Assembly: GCF_016917755.1 (NCBI RefSeq)
Contig: NZ_CP070326.1
Location: 9,176,001 to 9,240,000, forward strand
Direction: 5' to 3'
Source of the DNA: Streptomyces noursei
GTDB taxonomy: Bacteria > Actinomycetota > Actinomycetes > Streptomycetales > Streptomycetaceae
DNA length: 64,000 bases
Below are positions 8,635 to 17,586 of this stretch, in pieces. The notes under the pieces are model-generated. The model made no database searches and was not told the origin of the DNA. It saw only the letters and a list, made by a program, of their open reading frames with translations. The translations under genes and the position numbers were made by a program. Positions within the stretch are counted from its first letter, which is position 1. The number at the start of each line of letters is the position of its first letter.

Positions 8635-9340
8635 TTTCGTGCTCCCGTCGCTTGTGCTGTGCGTACTGAGGTGTCGCTCGCACCGAATGTCTTAGGTGCC
8701 GGCATTTCGGTGAGCGCGCAGAGATGTCAGCGATTTCGGCGAGTTTTGGGATTCTGGATCGTCGGGTGGTTTTTTGCGGGCCATCGAATTCGACGAGGAA
8801 GAGACAACCATGGGCCGTGTCGACACCGGCAGAGCGCGCGGTAGCGCCTTCGACGGGCGCTCTGCCCCCTCGCCGCCGGAAGAGGGACGAAATCCTCCGC
8901 ATGGCGCATGGACCCGACGGGTAGGGGCGCACCCCTCGTGCCCGGGGTACCCGACCGAGCGCCAATCGCCCGGGCGTTCGACTTCCGGGGGTTACGCCCA
9001 GTACATCCGCCGGGGTCGATGCATACGCGCGGCGGGGGGCCGCACACACCGCGCACGGCCCACGGGTCGGTGCAACCAGCCGGGTTTTACCGGAACTTGG
9101 CAGGTCGTGCCGCGGTCACCGGCCCGCCGCGCGGCGCGCACCGGCCCGGCGCACCGACACCCCATCGGGCGGCCCGCCCCGTGCGCCCCCGCCCGCGCCC
9201 GCATGCCCCGCATCGTCGCGCGTCACCGCGCCGCCCGTGCGCCCCTCCGCCCCGCCGACCCGCCGTCCGCGGGGGGCGGGGGGCACCGCGCCAATGGGGT
9301 GGCACGTGCGCGGGGCAAGCGCACTGGCCCCGCTCGACGA
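8635..9340 (-). other. 706-base gene-free region upstream of rpf
   Basis: No coding frame with convincing codon bias on either strand. It separates rpf from the upstream paaX-like gene on the same strand, so it must hold the rpf promoter and probably a long leader. The part near rpf (8640-8810) is relatively AT-rich; the part above 8820 is very GC-rich and full of dyads. I looked for the conserved core of the ydaO (c-di-AMP) riboswitch known upstream of streptomycete rpf genes and could not recognise it. Confidence 0.5.
8828..8866 (-). promoter_or_regulatory. Strong hairpin in the rpf upstream region
   Basis: Perfect 10-bp inverted repeat GGCAGAGCGC (8828-8837) / GCGCTCTGCC (8857-8866) whose 19-base interior can pair further. 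It lies about 195 bases before the rpf start codon. It could be an attenuator or part of a leader structure, or a stray terminator; sequence alone does not decide. Confidence 0.45.
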
Positions 9341-10099
9341 TCACGCTCGGGGCGCCTCGCCGGGGGCCAGGAAGTGCCGGAGCAGGTCCCGGAATTCGGC
9401 CTCGAAGGCGTCGTAGCGGGAGCGGAGCACGGCCCCCGGCCAGCCGTCCGGGAGGAGGGGTTCGGGCAGCAGCGGGTCGGTGAGGAGGTGGCGGAGGACC
9501 GCGGCCGCGACGGTGAAGCGGTCCGCGGGGGTGTCCGCGCGGTCCAGCGCGGCCAGCAGTTCGCGGGCGTCCACCGCCCAGCCGTCCAGGTCCCACAGGC
9601 TCCGGGCCAGCCCGGCCGGGTCGCCGTCGGGCGCGCCGGTGAACCAGGTGCACTGCGCGGTGGCCACCGCCGGGCGGGGCCGGTCGAGGTTGGCGGGGCG
9701 CAGCCAGCTGCCCTCGCGCAGCTCGGCCAGCCGCAGTCCGGCCATCGCCTGGCGCAGCGCGGTGCGTTCGGCGGGCGGGCGACTGCCGTCCGCGGTGACC
9801 ACGGCGATCTCCCACGCGCCGTGCCACGGGCGGGTCCGCGGCGCCCGGCTCTCGTCCTGCCGGGCCTGCCGCGCCAGCAGTCGCGCGCTGAGCGCATAGC
9901 CGCCGGTCTGCTGCCGGAGGTCTCCGGCCGCCACCATCCGGGAGAGCGCGACCCGGACGGTGCCCTCGGCGATGCCGAACAGTTCGCCGACCCGCACCAG
10001 CGCGCGCACCGGCAGCCGGGGCGGGTGGTGGCCGAGGAGGGTGCTCAGCACGACGGAGCGGGCGGTCAGCGGCCGGAGGGCGAGCGGGGCGTCGTTCAT
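9341..10099 (-). CDS. PaaX-family transcriptional regulator
   Basis: 252 aa. The N-terminal winged helix-turn-helix (residues about 10-75: LFGIAEGTVRVALSRMVAAG) and the following PaaX central and C-terminal regions match repressors of phenylacetate and other acyl-CoA degradation genes, whose ligand is typically an aryl- or acyl-CoA. It starts at the ATG at 10099 and is divergent from an acyl-CoA dehydrogenase / enoyl-CoA hydratase operon across 153 bases, so it probably controls that operon and itself. No paa ring-epoxidase genes are present here, so the effector is more likely another acyl-CoA. Confidence 0.87.
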   Translation of the reverse strand: MNDAPLALRPLTARSVVLSTLLGHHPPRLPVRALVRVGELFGIAEGTVRVALSRMVAAGDLRQQTGGYALSARLLARQARQDESRAPRTRPWHGAWEIAVVTADGSRPPAERTALRQAMAGLRLAELREGSWLRPANLDRPRPAVATAQCTWFTGAPDGDPAGLARSLWDLDGWAVDARELLAALDRADTPADRFTVAAAVLRHLLTDPLLPEPLLPDGWPGAVLRSRYDAFEAEFRDLLRHFLAPGEAPRA

Positions 10100-10252
10100 A
10101 GGTGCCCGGAAGTCTAGGTCGTGCGGGCGGCGGGACCGGGCGCGGGGAGCACCCCGGGCCGGGGCGGCGGGGCCCGCGACCGTCCGGCGCCGCGCCCGTC
10201 CTTGACTCCTTACGCTCTTCCTTCGACTGTTGAAAATCTGTAACGTCGCGGT

Positions 10253-11902
10253 ATGACCGTCACCCATGAAGTAACCAATCAGGCTCCACCGCTGACCGGT
10301 TTCAGCGCCGCGGACGAGCCGGCGCTGCTGGAGGCGCTGCGCCGGGAGGGCGGCGCCTGGGGCGAGTCCGAGGTCGCGGAACTCGGCGCGCTGGCCGGTT
10401 CCGAGGCGGTGCAGGACCGGGCGCGCTGGGCGGAGGGGCAGCCGCCCCGGCTGCACACCCACGACCGGTACGGGCACCGGGTGGACGAGGTCGAGTTCCA
10501 CCCGGCCTGGCACGAGCTGATGACCACCGCCGTGGAACACGGTCTGCACGCCGCGCCGTGGACCGACGACCGCCCGGGGGCGCACCTGGTGCGCGCCGCC
10601 AAGTTCTACGTCTGGTCGCAGGCCGAGCCCGGCCACGGCTGCCCGATCTCGATGACCTACGCCGCGGTGCCCGCGCTGCGCGCCGCACCCGAACTCGCCG
10701 CCCGGTACGAGCCGTTGCTCGCCGCCCGCACCTACGACTTCGGGCTGCGCGCCCCGCTCACCAAGCGCGGCCTGATCGCGGGCATGTCGATGACGGAGAA
10801 GCAGGGCGGCTCCGACGTCCGGGCCAACACCACCCGGGCGGTGCCGGCCGCGGACGGCAGCTACCGTCTCACCGGCCACAAGTGGTTCACCTCGGCCCCG
10901 ATGAGCGATGTGTTCCTGGCCCTGGCACAGACCGACGAGGGACTGAGCTGCTTCCTGGTGCCGCGGGTGCTGCCGGACGGCACCCGCAACGGGATGCGGC
11001 TGATGCGCCTGAAGGACAAGCTGGGCAACCGCTCCAACGCCTCGTCGGAGATCGAGTACGAGGACGCCGGCGCCTGGCCGGTGGGCGAACCGGGCCGCGG
11101 GGTGCGGACCATCGTCGAGATGGTGAACATGACCCGGCTGGACTGCGTGCTGGGCTCGGCGGCCGGGATGCGGGCGGGGCTGCGGCAGGCGCTGCACCAC
11201 ACCGCCCACCGGCAGGCGTTCGGGCGGGAGTTGGACCGGCAGCCGCTGATGCGCTCGGTCCTGGCCGACCTCGCCGTCGAGTCGGAGGCGGCCACCGTGC
11301 TGGGGATGCGGCTGGCGGCGGCGGTGGACCGCTCGCAGGCCGGCGACGCCGGGGAGGCCGCGCTGCGCCGGCTGGCGCTGGCGGCCGGCAAGTACTGGGT
11401 GTGCAAGCGCGGCAGCACCCACGCCGCGGAGGCCCTGGAGTGCCTGGGCGGCAACGGCTACGTCGAGGACTCGGGGATGCCGCGGCTGTACCGGGAGGCG
11501 CCGCTGCTGTCGATCTGGGAGGGCTCGGGCAACGTCGCCGCGCTGGACGTGCTGCGCGCGCTGGGCCGCGAACCGGCGGGACTGGAAGCCTACTTCGCCG
11601 AGGTCGAGACCGCGGCCGGCGCCGACCGGCGGCTGGACGCGGCGGTCGCCGGGCTGCGCAAGACGCTCGGCGGGCTCGGCGACCCGGAGCGGGCCCAGCT
11701 GGTGGCGCGTTCGCTGGCGGAGCGGCTGGCGCTGGTGCTCCAGGGGTCGCTGCTGGTGCGGCACAGCACCCCGGCGGTCGCCGACGCGTTCTGCGCCTCC
11801 CGGCTGGACGGCGAGTGGGGCCACGCCTTCGGCACCCTGCCGCCAGGCGCCGACCTCACCGCGATCCTCGGACGCGCCCGGACCGGCGGGGACGCCGCCT
11901 GA
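10253..11902 (+). CDS. AidB-like acyl-CoA dehydrogenase
   Basis: 549 aa, FAD-dependent acyl-CoA dehydrogenase of the AidB / DNA-alkylation-response branch. Landmarks are GMSMTEKQGGSDVRANTT (FAD/substrate loop), GHKWFTSAPMSD, QAFGRELDRQPLMRSVLADL, ECLGGNGYVEDSG and REAPLLSIWEGSGNV near residue 425. E. coli AidB binds DNA and has weak dehydrogenase activity. The downstream enoyl-CoA hydratase (TGATG overlap) and the divergent PaaX regulator here argue for a catabolic dehydrogenase. The start is the ATG at 10253. Confidence 0.9.
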   Translation: MTVTHEVTNQAPPLTGFSAADEPALLEALRREGGAWGESEVAELGALAGSEAVQDRARWAEGQPPRLHTHDRYGHRVDEVEFHPAWHELMTTAVEHGLHAAPWTDDRPGAHLVRAAKFYVWSQAEPGHGCPISMTYAAVPALRAAPELAARYEPLLAARTYDFGLRAPLTKRGLIAGMSMTEKQGGSDVRANTTRAVPAADGSYRLTGHKWFTSAPMSDVFLALAQTDEGLSCFLVPRVLPDGTRNGMRLMRLKDKLGNRSNASSEIEYEDAGAWPVGEPGRGVRTIVEMVNMTRLDCVLGSAAGMRAGLRQALHHTAHRQAFGRELDRQPLMRSVLADLAVESEAATVLGMRLAAAVDRSQAGDAGEAALRRLALAAGKYWVCKRGSTHAAEALECLGGNGYVEDSGMPRLYREAPLLSIWEGSGNVAALDVLRALGREPAGLEAYFAEVETAAGADRRLDAAVAGLRKTLGGLGDPERAQLVARSLAERLALVLQGSLLVRHSTPAVADAFCASRLDGEWGHAFGTLPPGADLTAILGRARTGGDAA

Positions 11903-12705
11903 TGGCGGAGGAGAGCCAGGAGGACCGGGAGGGCCGCGCCTCGGTCCGGGTCGAGCGGGCCGGGCCGGTGACGACGGTGGTGCTGTCCCGGCCCACCGCC
12001 CGGAACGCGGTGGACGGGCCGACCGCCCGTCAACTGGCCGCCGCCTTCCGCGCGTTCGACGCCGACGAGGACGCGCGGGTGGCGGTGCTGTGGGGCGAGG
12101 GCGGCACGTTCTGCGCCGGTGCCGACCTCAAGGCGGTCGGCACCGCGCGCGGCAACCGCGTGGCACCGGACGGCGACGGGCCGATGGGCCCGACCCGGAT
12201 GCGGCTGGGCAAACCGGTGATCGCGGCGATCGCCGGGCACGCGGTGGCCGGCGGCCTGGAGCTGGCGCTCTGGTGCGATCTGCGGGTGGCCGAGGCGGAC
12301 GCGGTCCTCGGGGTGTTCTGCCGGCGGTGGGGCGTCCCGCTGATCGACGGCGGCACGGTGCGGCTGCCCCGGCTGATCGGCGCCGGCCGGGCCATGGACC
12401 TGGTCCTGACGGGACGCCCGGTGCCGGCCGCGGAGGCCCTGGACATCGGGCTGGTCAACCGCGTGGTCCCCACCGGCACCGCCCGCACCGCCGCCGAGCG
12501 GCTGGCCGCGGAGCTGGCCCGCCTCCCGCAGGCGTGCCTGCGCAGCGACCGGGCGTCCCTGCTGGACCAGGAGGGTCGGGACGAGGAGAGCGCGATGGCC
12601 ACCGAACTGCTGTACGGGCAGGCGGTGTTGGCGGAGGGCCTGGTGGGCGCGGCGCGGTTCGCGGCGGGCGCCGGGCGGCACGGGGCGGTGGACGACGCCC
12701 GATGA
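11902..12705 (+). CDS. Enoyl-CoA hydratase/isomerase (crotonase family)
   Basis: 267 aa. Crotonase-fold motifs: TFCAGADLKAVG (first oxyanion-hole strand, residues about 70-80) and AGHAVAGGLELALWCDLRVA (second oxyanion loop and catalytic region). A conserved ADAVLGVFCRRWGVPLIDGG follows. It hydrates trans-2-enoyl-CoA after the dehydrogenase step. The ATG overlaps the upstream stop (TGATG at 11900-11904), showing translational coupling with the AidB-like gene. Confidence 0.92.
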   Translation: MAEESQEDREGRASVRVERAGPVTTVVLSRPTARNAVDGPTARQLAAAFRAFDADEDARVAVLWGEGGTFCAGADLKAVGTARGNRVAPDGDGPMGPTRMRLGKPVIAAIAGHAVAGGLELALWCDLRVAEADAVLGVFCRRWGVPLIDGGTVRLPRLIGAGRAMDLVLTGRPVPAAEALDIGLVNRVVPTGTARTAAERLAAELARLPQACLRSDRASLLDQEGRDEESAMATELLYGQAVLAEGLVGAARFAAGAGRHGAVDDAR

Positions 12706-13229
12706 CCGACGGCGATCTGACCTACCCCGAGCGGGGCGGCACCCGGCGCTCCCCGCTGCCACCCGGCTATCGCCCGCTGCGCGAGGCGGTCCGGCTCGGC
12801 CACGGCCGGGCGGTGTTCGCCGCCGCCGGCGACGCGGTGGCCGGCTTCCGGATGCACCGCGCGGCCGGCACCCGCATCCGGGCCGACGCGCCACGGGCCG
12901 CCCCGGGCGTGGCCGTCGACGTTTCCGTGGGCCTCGGCCCGCTGCGGGTCACCGGCCCGTGCCGGGTGGTGTGGACCGTGGAGACGGCGGACCGGGCCGG
13001 CTTCGGGTACGGGTCCCGGCCCGGTCATCCGGTGTGCGGCGAGGAGGCGTTCGTCGTCGTGCACCGCCCGGACGGCTCGGTGTGGCTCGTCGTCACCGCC
13101 TTCAGCCGGCCGGCCCGCCCGCTCGCCCGCCTCGCCGGCCCACTGCTGCCGCTCTTCCAACGCGCCTACGTCCGTCATCTCGGCCGTACGCTGCGCCGGT
13201 TGGTCCGCCGGGCGGACGACCACCACTGA
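12702..13229 (+). CDS. DUF1990 domain protein
   Basis: 175 aa, DUF1990 family (small barrel-like proteins of unknown function common in actinobacteria), with typical GYRPLREAVRLGHG, FGYGSRPGHPVCGEEAF and a C-terminal LFQRAYVRHLGRTLRR. It overlaps the hydratase stop by ATGA at 12702-12705, so it is the third gene of the PaaX-adjacent operon. It has no signal peptide or membrane helix. Its link to acyl-CoA breakdown rests on operon position only. Confidence 0.82.
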   Translation: MTDGDLTYPERGGTRRSPLPPGYRPLREAVRLGHGRAVFAAAGDAVAGFRMHRAAGTRIRADAPRAAPGVAVDVSVGLGPLRVTGPCRVVWTVETADRAGFGYGSRPGHPVCGEEAFVVVHRPDGSVWLVVTAFSRPARPLARLAGPLLPLFQRAYVRHLGRTLRRLVRRADDHH

Positions 13230-13248
13230 TCGTCACACGTCCACCTCG

Positions 13249-13596
13249 GCTTCATCGTTCCGTCACCATCGGTGGGGCGGCGCCGCGGACCACCGGGCGG
13301 ATTCCGGCCCCTCTGGGGCGCCGGGCGCTGCTGGGCGGGGCGATGGCCGGTGCGGCGCTGGCGGTGCTGCCCACGGGGACCGGGAGGTCCGCTACGCCAC
13401 CCGCTCGCGGCGCTGCCGGGACGGGCCGTACATGCCGGAGCAGCGGGCCTGGCTGGACGGCGCGCTGCGGGCGTCCCGGGCCCGCTGGAAGATCGTCCTG
13501 GGCCACCACCCCTGCCTCGACAACGGCAAGCACGGCAGCGCCGGTGCCTGCACCGGGCCGGTGGCACCGGCCCCGCGGGCCGCGGCGCACGCCTGA
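13249..13596 (+). pseudogene. Remnant of a Tat-secreted metallophosphoesterase
   Basis: Two fragments in different frames. 13313-13388 encodes a twin-arginine-type leader, LGRRALLGGAMAGAALAVLP. From 13384, in another frame, the sequence reads RYATRSRRCRDGPYMPEQ, then WLDGALRASRARWKIVLGHH, then PCLDNGKHGSAG, ending at a TGA at 13594-13596. The second part resembles the C-terminal metal-binding region of secreted purple-acid-phosphatase-like enzymes (W..L..S.A.WKIV.GHHP followed by HG). Most of the catalytic domain is missing, so an internal deletion plus frameshift is inferred. The 5' boundary is approximate. Confidence 0.55.
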
Positions 13597-13698
13597 GCAC
13601 CCCGGGCACCGTCCCGGCCGTGACGTGCGGTGACACCGTCACCGCGGGTCACGGCCGCCGGGAGTGCGGGTCCCCGGGGCCCCGCCTAAGGTGTTCGC

Positions 13699-15846
13699 AT
13701 GGCCGAGCGGCCCCCCGACCCCTCCACGGAGGGCTACGACCCCCGTGCCGACCGGGAAACGCCCCGGGTCGAGGAGGCGGCATCCGGGGTGTCCCACCAC
13801 GAGCCGATCGACCTGCGCGAACGGCTCTCGCTCAACCGCATGGGCACCTTCGACTGGGACCTGGACCGCGGGCGCATGGACCTGGACCCCGGCGCCATGG
13901 AGGTCTTCGACCTGCGCCCCGGGGAGTACGACGGCGCGCCGATGTCGCTGATCTCCCGGGTGCTGCCGGAGGAGGGCCTGCGGCTGGACGCCGCGCTCTC
14001 CCAGGCCCTCCAGGACGGCAACTCCTCCTACGGCGCGTACTTCCGGATCCAGTGCCGCGACGGGACCCGGCGCTGGACCCACGCCCAGGGCCGGATCCTG
14101 CACGACGCGCAGGGCGTGGCGTACCGGGTCATCGGCATCGTCCGGGAGGCGACCAGCGAACTCGCCGACTCCGCGCTGCTGCGCTCGCTCCAGCAGGAAC
14201 GGCAGCGGCAGACGGTGATGGTGCAGCAGACCACCGCGGCGCTGGCCCGCGCCCTGTCGGTCAAGGACGTCACGCGGGTGCTGACCGGCAGCGGCGGCGC
14301 CCGGCGGTTCGGCGCGGACGCGCTGGTGCTGGGCCTGGTCGAGAACGACCGGTTCGAGGTGATCGCCGCCGCCGGGCTGGACGGCGAGGTGCCCGCCGAT
14401 ATGACGCACTCGCACCTCGACGACACCCTCCCGCTGTCCGACGCGGTGCGCTCCCGGCGGCCCAGCTTCCTGAGCACCCGGGGCGAGCTGATCGCCCGCT
14501 ATCCGCGGCTGCGCCCGTACGTGGACGTGCTGCCGACCGGCAGCGCCGCCTTCCTGCCGCTGGTCGCGCAGGACACCGTGCTCGGGGCGCTGGGGCTGTT
14601 CAATCACGAGCCGGCGGTGCAGTCGCCGGAGGCCCGGAACCTGGCGCTGGCGCTGGCCGGTGTGGTGGCGCAGTCCTTGCAGCGGGCCACTCTCTTCGAC
14701 CAGGAGCGGGAGTTCGCGACCGGGTTGCAGGCGGCGATGCTGCCGCGCCGGCTGCCGCCCATCGCGGGCGGCGAGGTCACCGTCCGCTACCACCCGGCGA
14801 GCGTCGGGCGGGACGTCGGCGGCGACTGGTACGACGTGATCGCGCTGCCGCAGGGCCGCACCGGGCTGGTGGTCGGCGACGTCCAGGGGCACGACACGCA
14901 CGCCGCGGCGGTGATGGGCCAGTTGCGGATCGCGCTGCGCGCCTACGCCAGCGAGGGCCACCCGCCGGAGACGGTGCTGGTGCGGGCCTCCCGCTTCCTG
15001 GCGGAGCTGGAGACCGAGCGGTTCGCGACCTGCACCTACATCCAGGCCGACCTGGAGTCCGGGGCGCTGTACATCGCCCGGGCCGGCCACCTGGGGCCGC
15101 TGATCTGCAACGCCTCCCGGCACATCGACTGGCCGGAGATCTGCGGCGGGCTGCCGCTGGGGCTGGCCACCGGCTTCGGGGAGGACCACTTCCCCGAGAC
15201 CCAGCTGTTCCTGGAGCCGGGTTCGACGCTGCTGCTGTGCACCGACGGGCTGGTCGAGCAGCCCGGCCAGGACATCTCGGCCGGGATCGACGCGCTGTCC
15301 GCCGCGGTCCGCGCCGGTCCCACCGCGCTGGAGGCGCTCGCCGACCTGCTCTCCGACCACCTGTGGGCCCAACCCGGCTCGGACGACGACATGGCGCTCC
15401 TGCTGCTGCACCGCAGCACGATCCCGGGCGAGGCCGCCACGCCGCGGCTGCGGCTGCACGTCCACCAGGCCGACCCGGCGGGCACCGCGGAGGTCCGCTC
15501 GGCGCTGCGCCGCACGTTGGACCAGTGGCGGGCGGGCGCGGTCACCCACAACGTGGAGGTGGCCGCCTCCGAGCTGATCGCCAACGCGCTCACCCACACC
15601 GAGAGCGGCGCCCTGGTCTCGGTGGAGCTGGTGCCCGGTGCCCCGCGCCGGCTCCGGCTGGAGGTCGAGGACCGGTCCAGTCAGTGGCCGCGGCGCCGGC
15701 ACCCCGGCGAGACGGCGACCTCGGGGCGGGGGCTGCTGCTGGTGGAGGCGTTGTCGGACCGGTGGGGCGCCGAGCCGCGGGGGTCGGGCAAGGCGCTGTG
15801 GTGCGAGTTCGTGCTGCCGGACGACCCGGTCGGAAACGGAGCCTGA
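13699..15846 (+). CDS. PAS-GAF-PP2C (SpoIIE) phosphatase with C-terminal HATPase
   Basis: 715 aa multi-domain signalling protein. PAS-like region at residues about 45-155, GAF at 170-335, PP2C/SpoIIE phosphatase at 365-570 (metal motifs GGDWYDV near 374, GDVQGHD near 393, CTDGLVE near 514, DDDMALLLL near 562), and a serine-kinase/anti-sigma type ATPase at 590-705 (ASELIANALTHT, GRGLLLVEAL). Such proteins dephosphorylate and may phosphorylate anti-sigma-factor antagonists. A TAAGGT element at 13687-13692 suggests a leaderless start at the ATG. A paralogue with the same order is at 23535-25598. Confidence 0.92.
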   Translation: MAERPPDPSTEGYDPRADRETPRVEEAASGVSHHEPIDLRERLSLNRMGTFDWDLDRGRMDLDPGAMEVFDLRPGEYDGAPMSLISRVLPEEGLRLDAALSQALQDGNSSYGAYFRIQCRDGTRRWTHAQGRILHDAQGVAYRVIGIVREATSELADSALLRSLQQERQRQTVMVQQTTAALARALSVKDVTRVLTGSGGARRFGADALVLGLVENDRFEVIAAAGLDGEVPADMTHSHLDDTLPLSDAVRSRRPSFLSTRGELIARYPRLRPYVDVLPTGSAAFLPLVAQDTVLGALGLFNHEPAVQSPEARNLALALAGVVAQSLQRATLFDQEREFATGLQAAMLPRRLPPIAGGEVTVRYHPASVGRDVGGDWYDVIALPQGRTGLVVGDVQGHDTHAAAVMGQLRIALRAYASEGHPPETVLVRASRFLAELETERFATCTYIQADLESGALYIARAGHLGPLICNASRHIDWPEICGGLPLGLATGFGEDHFPETQLFLEPGSTLLLCTDGLVEQPGQDISAGIDALSAAVRAGPTALEALADLLSDHLWAQPGSDDDMALLLLHRSTIPGEAATPRLRLHVHQADPAGTAEVRSALRRTLDQWRAGAVTHNVEVAASELIANALTHTESGALVSVELVPGAPRRLRLEVEDRSSQWPRRRHPGETATSGRGLLLVEALSDRWGAEPRGSGKALWCEFVLPDDPVGNGA

Positions 15847-15971
15847 ACTCCCCTGTCCGGGGCGGGAGATGGGCCCGCGGATTGCCCGGGCCGGTCCGTC
15901 GGAATCGGCCCCTGCCGCCCGGATGATCGTGCCAGGATGACGGCGACGATCCGTCATGGGGGAGGACATCG

Positions 15972-17561
15972 ATGAAGGATCCGGACACCGACAGATGGTT
16001 CCCGAACGGCGCAGCCAGCCGCGTCGTGCTGATCGGCACCAGCCGCTTCACCAGCCCCGACCTGGAGAACTTCCCCTCGGTCGCGGGCAACCTCCAGGCA
16101 CTGTGGACCGCGCTCACCCACCGGACCCAGGGTCTGCTGCCGCCGGAGCACTGCCGGGTGGTGGCCGACCCGGCCGACCCGGCAGCCGTGGGGGCGGCGC
16201 TGGCCTGGGCGGGGCGGGAGGCGGAGGAACTGCTGCTGGTCTACTACGCGGGCCACGGCATCGTGGACGACACCACCGGGCTGCTGCACCTGGGCCTGAT
16301 GCACACCGACCGCGACCACCTCGGCTTCTCCGCCGTCCCCATCGACCTGGTCCGGCGGCACGTGGGCGAGGCCCGGGCCAGGGCCCGGGTGCTGGTCCTG
16401 GACTGCTGCTTCTCGGGCCGGGCGATCTCCGCGATGACCGGGCCGACGGACCTGGCCCTGGGCCAGCTCGACCTGGCCGGCACGTACACCCTGACGTCCA
16501 CCACGGGGCACCGCCCCTCGCTCGCACCGCCCGGTGAGCCCTACACCGCCTTCACCGGCGCCCTGTTGGACGCCCTGGCCGCGCCGGTCCCGCTCACCCT
16601 CGACGAGATCCACTCGGAGGTGGACCGCACGCTGCTGGCCAGGGGCCTGCCCCGGCCGCAGCGCCGGTCGGCGGGGGCCGGGGGCTCGCTGGTGCTGATG
16701 CGGGGGCCGTCGGGGGTGGCCGGCACGAGCCGCGCGGACGGCACGCGCGGGGCGAGCGGCGCGAGCGGGGCGCCCGGGATGCCCGGGGCGGTCCCGCCCA
16801 CCTCGTTCGGCCCCGGCTGGACCGTCCCGCCACCGCCACCGCGGCGGCCCGCGCGACGCACCGCCCGCCCGGTACTGATCGCCGCGGCGGTGGGCGGCGC
16901 GCTCGCCGTGCTCCTGACGTCGTCGCTGATCAGAGGGTTGATCTTGGGCGACGACGGACACGCCGGCAACCCCGCGGGCCGCGGTGGCACGAGCAGCGCG
17001 AGCCCGTCCGGGACCCCCGGCACCGGCTCGGGCGGTGACGTCGCTCCGCCGAGCGCCGACAGCAGTCCGCCGCCGTCCCACACGCCCTCACCCAGCACGG
17101 CGAAGGTGCTCTACCACGACCGCCGGCTCACCTTACGGGCGGCAGCCTGCCTCGGCACGCCCATCCAAGCGCTCGACCTCGACGCACCGTCCTCGGGCCC
17201 GGCCCCGCTCAGCTTCTCCGCCGACGCCGATCTGCTCTACACCGGCTGCCTCCAGGGGAATCTGTACGGCGCCCAGGCGATCCTCGCGCCCAACGACGGT
17301 GTGCAGGTCGGCCGCGCCGACGCCGGCACGGACACCGCCGAGGCGTGCCGGGCCGCGGCACAGGGCAATCCGGTCGGGCCGCACCCGGACGCCTCGAAGA
17401 TCACCGCCGGTACGGTCTGGTGCCTGGTGACCAACCGGCACCGCGTCGCCAAGGTGGCCTTCACCAAGGTGGACACGGCGGACGACGGCAGCGGCGCGAA
17501 CGCGGACAACCCCACCTTCGAGCTGACCGCCACCCTGTGGGACGCGCCCGCCGGGCCCTGA
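15972..17561 (+). CDS. Caspase-like (C14) protease with membrane anchor and exported tail; TTA codon
   Basis: 529 aa. Residues 15-240 form a metacaspase-like domain with the His motif YYAGHG (H95) and the Cys motif LDCCFSG (C146). Residues 249-275 are a collagen-like Gly-X-Y tract (GASGASGAPGMPG). One membrane helix follows at about 300-321, then a Ser/Pro/Thr-rich linker and a C-terminal domain (377-529) carrying four cysteines and resembling septum-formation-type or surface sensor tails. A GGGGGAGGA site precedes the ATG. Codon 388 is TTA (17133-17135), so full translation should need bldA tRNA. Target and trigger are unknown. Confidence 0.85.
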   Translation: MKDPDTDRWFPNGAASRVVLIGTSRFTSPDLENFPSVAGNLQALWTALTHRTQGLLPPEHCRVVADPADPAAVGAALAWAGREAEELLLVYYAGHGIVDDTTGLLHLGLMHTDRDHLGFSAVPIDLVRRHVGEARARARVLVLDCCFSGRAISAMTGPTDLALGQLDLAGTYTLTSTTGHRPSLAPPGEPYTAFTGALLDALAAPVPLTLDEIHSEVDRTLLARGLPRPQRRSAGAGGSLVLMRGPSGVAGTSRADGTRGASGASGAPGMPGAVPPTSFGPGWTVPPPPPRRPARRTARPVLIAAAVGGALAVLLTSSLIRGLILGDDGHAGNPAGRGGTSSASPSGTPGTGSGGDVAPPSADSSPPPSHTPSPSTAKVLYHDRRLTLRAAACLGTPIQALDLDAPSSGPAPLSFSADADLLYTGCLQGNLYGAQAILAPNDGVQVGRADAGTDTAEACRAAAQGNPVGPHPDASKITAGTVWCLVTNRHRVAKVAFTKVDTADDGSGANADNPTFELTATLWDAPAGP

Positions 17562-17586
17562 CCGCCGGCCCGACCGCCGGCGCCGC

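Noticed and set aside
8635..9120. c-di-AMP (ydaO) riboswitch upstream of rpf
   Set aside because: Expected from family knowledge, but the conserved core segments could not be found by eye on the minus strand. Left as an open check, not annotated.
9341..11824. An 827-residue minus-strand open frame covering both the PaaX-like gene and the strand opposite the AidB-like dehydrogenase
   Set aside because: Only the last 252 codons match a family. The rest is the antisense of a well-conserved gene and stays open because of GC-rich third positions.
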